DNA of 64,000 nt from Branchiostoma lanceolatum (Eukaryota > Chordata > Leptocardii > Amphioxiformes > Branchiostomatidae): positions 5,744,001 to 5,808,000 of the forward strand of contig NC_089739.1 of NCBI RefSeq assembly GCF_035083965.1, given 5' to 3'. Shown here piece by piece: positions 58,276 to 64,000 of the stretch. The position numbers and the translations under genes are program-made. The notes under the pieces were generated by a model. The model was not told the DNA's origin, did not search any database, and saw only the letters and a program-made list of their open reading frames with translations. The stretch's first letter is position 1, and the number at the start of each line of letters is the position of its first letter.

Positions 58276-58639
58276 GTTACACACACATACACACATACAC
58301 ACATACACACATACTGCACATGTACGACGTATTGAACGAGAGAAAGGTTGTTGTGGCTTGAAACTCGTTGTCATCAAAAGTAGTTTAATCATCAAAGCGC
58401 GGTACGTGATTGTCACTCATCAGATTTTGTTTTGATAGTTTTGATATAGCTTGAGGGTAGGTGCGTAGGAGGTCACATGAAATGTCACTTGAGGATATAA
58501 TGAAAAGTTTAATGAAAAGTTTATTGCAAATTCCTGCCCGTAGGCTAATTGCAAGTACATGTACATGTAATACGGAGTGGACGGACAGACAATAATGAAC
58601 AGTATAACAAATGTCTACTCTAGTCTTAACTACTGCTTC

Positions 58640-59000
58640 TAAGTTTTAACTTATTGAGTTCGACTTCTTTTTCCAAGACTGTGGAAGACGAATGATCCCA
58701 CTTCTTCTGTGATATGTGGGTTTTGTGATGTTAAGATGAGAGTAGTTTTCTTTTCGTCTGAAAACGTGGAGAAATTAGGATGAAATGTGGTGGCCTCTTT
58801 AAACAGCTCATTTCTTTCGTTGTCGTAGAATGGGCAACTTGACATAAAATTTATTTCGTCTTCCACCTTGTTTGACATACAGTATTTACAAGTTCTTTGG
58901 CACACAGGTAAGTTCTTGTACCGCCATTTCTCAATTTTCAATATAAACCGGTCAACAAATTGTGTTATGCATAGCTGAAGTGTTACCACGAAATTAACGG
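58640..59000 (-). mobile_element. Non-LTR retroelement C-terminal fragment
   Basis: A minus-strand frame of about 112 codons ends at 58651 and encodes a zinc-knuckle-like end: KWRYKNLPVCQRTCKYC, then VEDEINFMSSCPFYDNER. This arrangement is common at the C-terminus of non-LTR element ORF2 proteins in invertebrates. No reverse transcriptase core remains. Confidence 0.65.
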
Positions 59001-59341
59001 CGAGGAGCGGAGCTTGGGTAGCGGACGTAAGCTAATAGGGCTGGACTCCAGGCTAGGTTTATAGTAGTCCACTCTACGTGTTCTGCTGCTGCAGTAGTCT
59101 GGACACCCTGCGCTGCAATCAGTCTTTCTTCAATTCTCTCCACTTTGTCCGGTTCATCGCGATCTTCCTTAGCTCCCGTAGTTTTCTTTAATGACCGCAA
59201 CAGTACTAGTCTAGTCCTCTTTCTTACCTAAAAGGTCTGCCCTCAGTAGACTCAGTACCTGGGTTTATAAGTACAGAAAAAAAAGATGGGACGACAAGTA
59301 GAAAGGAGTCGTTCTGATCACCTTTATGGAATAGGTCCATT

Positions 59342-59425
59342 CAATCTTGGCCTAGGACAGATTGGAATTCCATTCTGTCCTGTGACTGATAGAATTCCAA
59401 TCTGCCCTAGGATAATCCAAGATTG
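59342..59425. repeat. Imperfect 84-bp palindrome
   Basis: CAATCTTGG, CCTAGGACAGATTGGAATTC and their inverted forms flank a 21-base centre. Confidence 0.7.
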
Positions 59426-59454
59426 TTCTGGGACACATGGTGATTCTATAGGAA

Positions 59455-59790
59455 TTGCGTCGTGTGGCGCAAGTGGTAGAGCGCGCGGCTGTCAAACAAT
59501 GGCACCCGGGATCTAATCCCAGGTTGTGCCTAGAGACATGTCCGAACTAGCGCCCCGATGTTGTGCCCTTGGGAAAGGCACTTAAGACGACTTTCCTCAC
59601 TTCACTCAGGTGTAAGTGAGTACCTAGCTCATCTAGGGTTAGGGACGTCCCTCGGATAGGACGTTAAATGGAGGAGCCACATCCCGCGCACGTGAAAGAA
59701 CCCATCACACCTTTCGAAAAAGAGTAGGGGCATGCCCCGGTGTGCGATGGTCCAAATCCTTCTGTCTGGAGTTAGTGATTCACTACAAAT
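59455..59790 (+). mobile_element. tRNA-headed SINE copy, long body
   Basis: GGCGCAAGTGGTAGAGCGCG (A-box) and GGGATCTAATCCCAGG (B-box-like), then TGTTGTGCCCTTGGGAAAGG, CACTTCACTCAGGTG and CACGTGAAAGAACCCATCAC. The most complete SINE in the window. Confidence 0.7.
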
Positions 59791-60223
59791 CATGCCTGGC
59801 GAACCTCCATCTCGTACCAGCCATACAGTGATTTACACCATCCACCCGGACGGGAGACCAGGTGCATCCCCGTCTTGTATCAGCCAACGAAAGGGTATGT
59901 CCCCCCGCAAGGGGCGGTATAACCCCAACGACTACCACGTCGACTACCTACCTACTACGACGATAGGAATGGAGATCCGTACTATGGCAAATGTAAATTT
60001 TACCCGATGACCTTTCGGTGTCTCCGTTTCTACTGCCCTTGGGTCACACGCAGCTGTGCAAGCACTACAGCACAGGGATAGCCCATTCTTAGTAGTGGTA
60101 CGTGTGTTCAAGTACCATATTCTTTAAATGCTGAGAGACAAAGGAAGTGGTATGTCTCCCCCCAACAAAGCAAACACTCGACCTACTATAATGATATATA
60201 TATATATTGCACCTGCCAGTTGT

Positions 60224-60440
60224 AAAACGTAAAGGTAAGGTAAAGCGGTCGAACCTCAGACTGAGGACGACGCATAACGCGTTTTCGTGGCATAGGTTCC
60301 ATGTCTTCGTTAGCTGTGCAATGCGGCCTCGCTACGGCTTGTGTATTTTTCTCCATAACATAGTGTGTTGTGGGTTTTTTTACGTGCAGAGGTTCGACGC
60401 CCTAAAGCTCCCTCATACTTGGTCCCTGGCTCGACGGAAT
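60224..60440 (-). mobile_element. SINE copy, inverted relative of 47190-47470
   Basis: On the minus strand TATGAGGGAGCTTTAGGGCG, CGAACCTCTGCACGTAAAAA and TGAGGTTCGACCGCTTTACC follow the same order as at 47190-47470. Confidence 0.6.
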
Positions 60441-61247
60441 TTAGACCAAATGTGACAAGGCAAGACGCAGAGTGCGCAAACCACTGGGACACGTTGTAGT
60501 TAAAAGAAAAACTGTTAACAATAGACAAGAAAGAACGCTGATCAAATTCTTACCACTAACGTAAGGTGACCAGTTAACGTCCAATTTATTCAAAACGTAT
60601 TTATCTTAAAACCGCGCGGACAGAGCCAAATGTTAAACCCATGGGAAAAAATATCAGCTCTTCTAAAAAGAAAATGCAAGGTTTGTAAATTTTACTCCGC
60701 CTGTTTAACGCCGTGCGAGCATGTATTTATACTGATGTATATGATGTAAAATTGTGCTAGCGTAACCTATTGTCGTCCACCTCAGTCTTTTCCCTTCTGG
60801 CGCTATGCTTGAAGACCATTATATTAAAAAATGCACAGTAACTATCCAAAGTGGTCTACAGTGGACATGACCCAAACTGGACGTAAACTGCTCCCGCACG
60901 TAAATAGGACACGTCACGTTACCTAGTTACAAATCTTTAACAAGTTACCTATCAATACTTCAATTTCGTTTTATGCTATCCTTGAAAGCCAGGAGGAGGG
61001 TTAGGCCATGATCAAAACAAACAGACTCCGTGAAGCTGTTTACGAATCGTCTAAAGGACGCTTGCTTACGGTGCAGTAGCCACCTAGATTTCGCGAATAC
61101 CAAACGTTTACGACTTGCGAATTGGCTATATTACCAGGTACAGTATTACTATATTTTCACGAGAATTCTTCAAGTTAGTTTTCATAGTTTTGAGAGTTTG
61201 GGTAAAAGACTAATTTTTGTTGTTGCTAATTCTAGAAGGTCTACAAA

Positions 61248-63410
61248 ATGGCGTCTGTGCATCCAGTGGCTGATCCAACGCAGGGACAGAAAGAGCCGCA
61301 AGTTATGATGGGCCAGCACCCCCCTGGATCTGGCCAGTACCCCCCTGGACAGGCATTTCCGGCTATGCCTATGCAACCACAGGTAAAATATCCCACTGAA
61401 TATTTGTCGATTCGAATCTAGACAGGACGTAAAACGTGGCACATTCTCCAGAGCTGCTCTAGTAGTCAGACGACTTTTGGAACAGCCACTTCTATGTACA
61501 TGTATGACCCTGCACAGCATTACGTTCACTCCCTCTAGAAAACAGCATTTTCATTCTAAGTGTATGCATAGGAGACAGCAAGTCTGAAAAAAGATGGAAA
61601 AGGAAAGTATCCAGTATCTACAACAAGGCAATGTTGGTATTCAGATTCCTCTCTCTTGTTACGTGATCGGTCTTTCGTCCGTTGAAACACTTCAAACATG
61701 ACTATTTGGAACGTAAAAATTCACTGTTGGGTAGGAGATCATCATCAGTGCGAAGATATGAACAGTAAGCAAAGTACTTATAGGGTCTGCAGGTGACGTC
61801 ACAGTCGTCATTTTAGCTAGTTAAACCTGGGAGAATCGGAACTGTACACGTATGTATTCATGATATTCGACAAATGAGTGAAAAATTACGCTATATAAAT
61901 TCATATTGACCACACAATTTCCTTTAACTTGGCGGAACATCCAACATGGCGGAAAATGCTTACGTCATAGTCACGTGAGCGCTAATACCCTATTCTGGGT
62001 CTTCTTCAGGTCATCACCCAGCAGCCACATCCTGGCGGCTACGTGGACACAGTGAGCCCACAGAAACGGGACTGGAGCAGTGGTCTGTGCGCATGCTGCA
62101 AGGACCCCGCCTCCTGTGAGTATCCATTCGCGCATACGTTAAGTCTTCTTGACAACGTTATCTAGAAATGATATAAAATAGGAATCAAAATGCTTAAGAC
62201 GTCGTTTGACCCTTAAGGGAAGAGAACAATAATATAAACAACTGTGCAAAAGCAAAAGATTATGCATTTAACTTTAAATTCTAATTAAAATCTTCGTCTA
62301 AAATAATGAGCCATTCGGTCTGATATGCATTCAACGAAGACGTGACTCAACTAACTTGTTGAAGGTGTTGCAGGTAAAAGGTGTTCAAAAGCTGACATCC
62401 TGTCCCGTCTCTTCATTTGCATACATGGCAAAATTTTAAGGGAAGTAGCGGTCCATTCTTCTAACGGAGGCTGGAGCGATGGCCAAGAAGTTGGGAATTT
62501 CACTTCTTTAGAACGAACGTTTGAATTCCTTCGATGTGATTTGCGTTGACCTCAGTCGAGCATTCACACCTCGGCCTAGCAAAACAAATTAACTGACAAA
62601 TCCATTGACATGATGTAATTTCAAGTGTTTGTGGCGCATTAGCTCATGTCTGTTCTCTCAATGATACAGGTCTCTGTTCCTTCTGTTTCCCTTCTTTCTA
62701 CACCTGCTACACCCTTCCTCGCATGAACGAGAATTGCTGTCTCGGTTTCTTCGGATCCACCGCTCTTGCTCTCATGAGAGCCAAGATGCGGGCAGAACAT
62801 GGAATACAGGTAAGGTTACTGTCGTTTTGGCGATGCCTCAAGGAAGGGGTCATTCCTATATTTGGTGGGTTTTTTTTAAATCATATGAGACCTTAGGCGC
62901 TCTACCAAAGTTTCAGGACTCAATTACATGCATCTTTTCTTATAAAAATGCAGCTCTGTGACTGATTAGCACAATAAATTCAATGTTAAGAATTAGATAA
63001 TGAATTGAAGAACGTACTTATTTTCATATTTGCAGAGAATCTCAACAAAATGTGCCCCTCTTAACTTCTATTAGTCTTCAGTCCCGATCTAGACGTAATA
63101 CACATCCGAGTAAAAGAGCCTATCGTTAATATTTCATTTCTTGTTTTGTTGATGATAATTTGTTTTCATTTTCAGTATCAACAGTTGCTTCATCAATGAT
63201 TAAAAAAAATCAATGATTAGGTTTTAACGCTGTAAATGCATTTATTAGGTCTTTGGAAACTAAAACCAATTTTTTTTAATCAACTTTGCCTTGCAGGGTG
63301 ATCTGTGCAACGACGCCTGTATCTCAATGTTTTGCTGTCCCTGTGTTCTCGCGCAGCTGTCTCGCGAGATCGATTACGTCAACGGGCAGCCCGCCATGGT
63401 TCGCCAGTAG
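61248..63410 (+). CDS. PLAC8/cornifelin-domain protein 2
   Basis: Four plus-strand coding exons, 61248-61382, 62010-62115, 62670-62809 and 63297-63410, give 164 residues. A Pro/Gly/Gln-rich start (GQHPPGSGQYPPGQ) is followed by the PLAC8 domain from RDWSSGLCACCKDPASC through CSFCFPSFYTCYTL and MRAKMRAEHGIQGDLCNDAC to FCCPCVLAQLSREI. The domain is complete and close to the family's usual length. The phase 1 intron after the first Cys block and the phase 0 intron before the last block fall at the same places as in the gene at 50614-52675. A splice acceptor 10 bases before the ATG suggests an untranslated exon upstream. Confidence 0.92.
61920..61999 (-). repeat. E-box/CRE/YY1-like dispersed repeat, copy 3
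   Basis: On the minus strand TAGGGTATTAGCGCTCACG, TGACTATGACGTAAGC and CCGCCATGTTGG, ending just before exon 2 of the second PLAC8 gene. Confidence 0.6.
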
Positions 63411-63940
63411 CGGAGTGGCCAACACTGACAGCATCTAATTTTTGAACTTCAGTAGTTCGGTTAATTCAAGACGCAAACAAACGTACCAAAAGGGTAACTG
63501 AAATTTTATCAAATGCGAACACAAGTAAAACCGAACCTTTATATCATTCCAACCGCAGTGGTTATATTTTAGTACACCCACTTAAAGGTACATGTATATT
63601 ATTCCACACATAAAATTGATCCGAAACGTATTCGTCCACACGTAAAAGAAATCATAAACCAAGCAAATCAGCCTACAGAAAATCAGCATTGTACTGTATC
63701 TATCTTTCGTTGTCAAATTTGCCAAAATTTCTCATATCTAGTAGTAGTCATAGAAATCGTCACCCTGACGACGTATGAAAGGCAACTAGTATCTCTCTTT
63801 CGAGATGCAGTTGTTCTGTAACTAAGCAAACATCCTTATCATTTCGTGATAATTATCTTTATTGAAAATCGACTGACAAGGCTGCTTTAGCTTGCGTTTG
63901 TTTGACTTGTTAATGGCCTTGTGTGCTTCTGAAGACGATG

Positions 63941-63946
63941 AATAAA
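63941..63946 (+). promoter_or_regulatory. Candidate polyadenylation signal of the second PLAC8 gene
   Basis: AATAAA, 530 bases past the stop codon, followed by a GT-rich stretch (GTACGTGTACGTAG). Confidence 0.45.
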
Positions 63947-64000
63947 GAAAGAGCATACGAATTGAAGTACGTGTACGTAGTCAATCTTTAACCACGCATC

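Overview
The window looks like genomic DNA of an invertebrate chordate, most likely a lancelet (Branchiostoma). This is inferred from small exons in long repeat-rich introns with GT-AG borders, one gene that aligns along its length with vertebrate GPR156, and many fold-back elements, tRNA-headed SINEs and CR1-like retroelements. No species can be proved from the sequence alone. Nothing prokaryotic is present (no operons, no CRISPR array).

Seven genes can be built with all intron phases consistent. (1) 3000-7999, minus: a pentameric ligand-gated channel subunit lacking both Cys-loop cysteines. (2) 10185-11159, plus: a single-exon two-pore-domain potassium channel. (3) 13224-14327, minus: the RNA polymerase subunit POLR2K (RPABC4), complete in three exons. 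(4) 26303-39581, plus: a GPR156-type orphan class C receptor with a coiled-coil tail. (5) 40279-49870, minus: a secreted M14 carboxypeptidase proenzyme in ten exons, whose specificity residue is arginine as in carboxypeptidase O. (6) 50614-52675, minus, and (7) 61248-63410, plus: two divergently oriented PLAC8/cornifelin-domain genes with matching intron phases. A possible orphan terminal exon lies at 2560-2739 on the plus strand.

The rest is mobile and repetitive DNA. There are three non-LTR reverse transcriptase fragments (41493-42945 minus, 48054-49053 plus, 58640-59000 minus). There are about ten SINE copies, of which four share one plus-sense tail. Many fold-back/MITE elements occur, three of them with 9-bp target duplications. 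A 1.2-kb palindrome at 55.65-56.85 kb has an outer arm that is tandemly repeated. Other repeats include a family carrying E-box, CRE and YY1-like motifs, a family with hammerhead-like cores, a decayed 57-bp satellite of TGATTGACGT at 16.4-16.9 kb, and several tandem duplications and CA/CT/TTGA microsatellites. The stretches 14.3-24.2 kb, 26.8-34.4 kb (GPR156 intron 1) and 53-61 kb hold no recognisable gene apart from these repeats.

The genes are functionally unrelated neighbours (channels, a receptor, a digestive-type protease, a polymerase subunit, PLAC8 proteins). I see no pathway linking them. The most distinctive signals are the cysteine-less channel, the arginine-specificity carboxypeptidase, and the inverted-repeat elements whose arms match within a copy but differ between copies.
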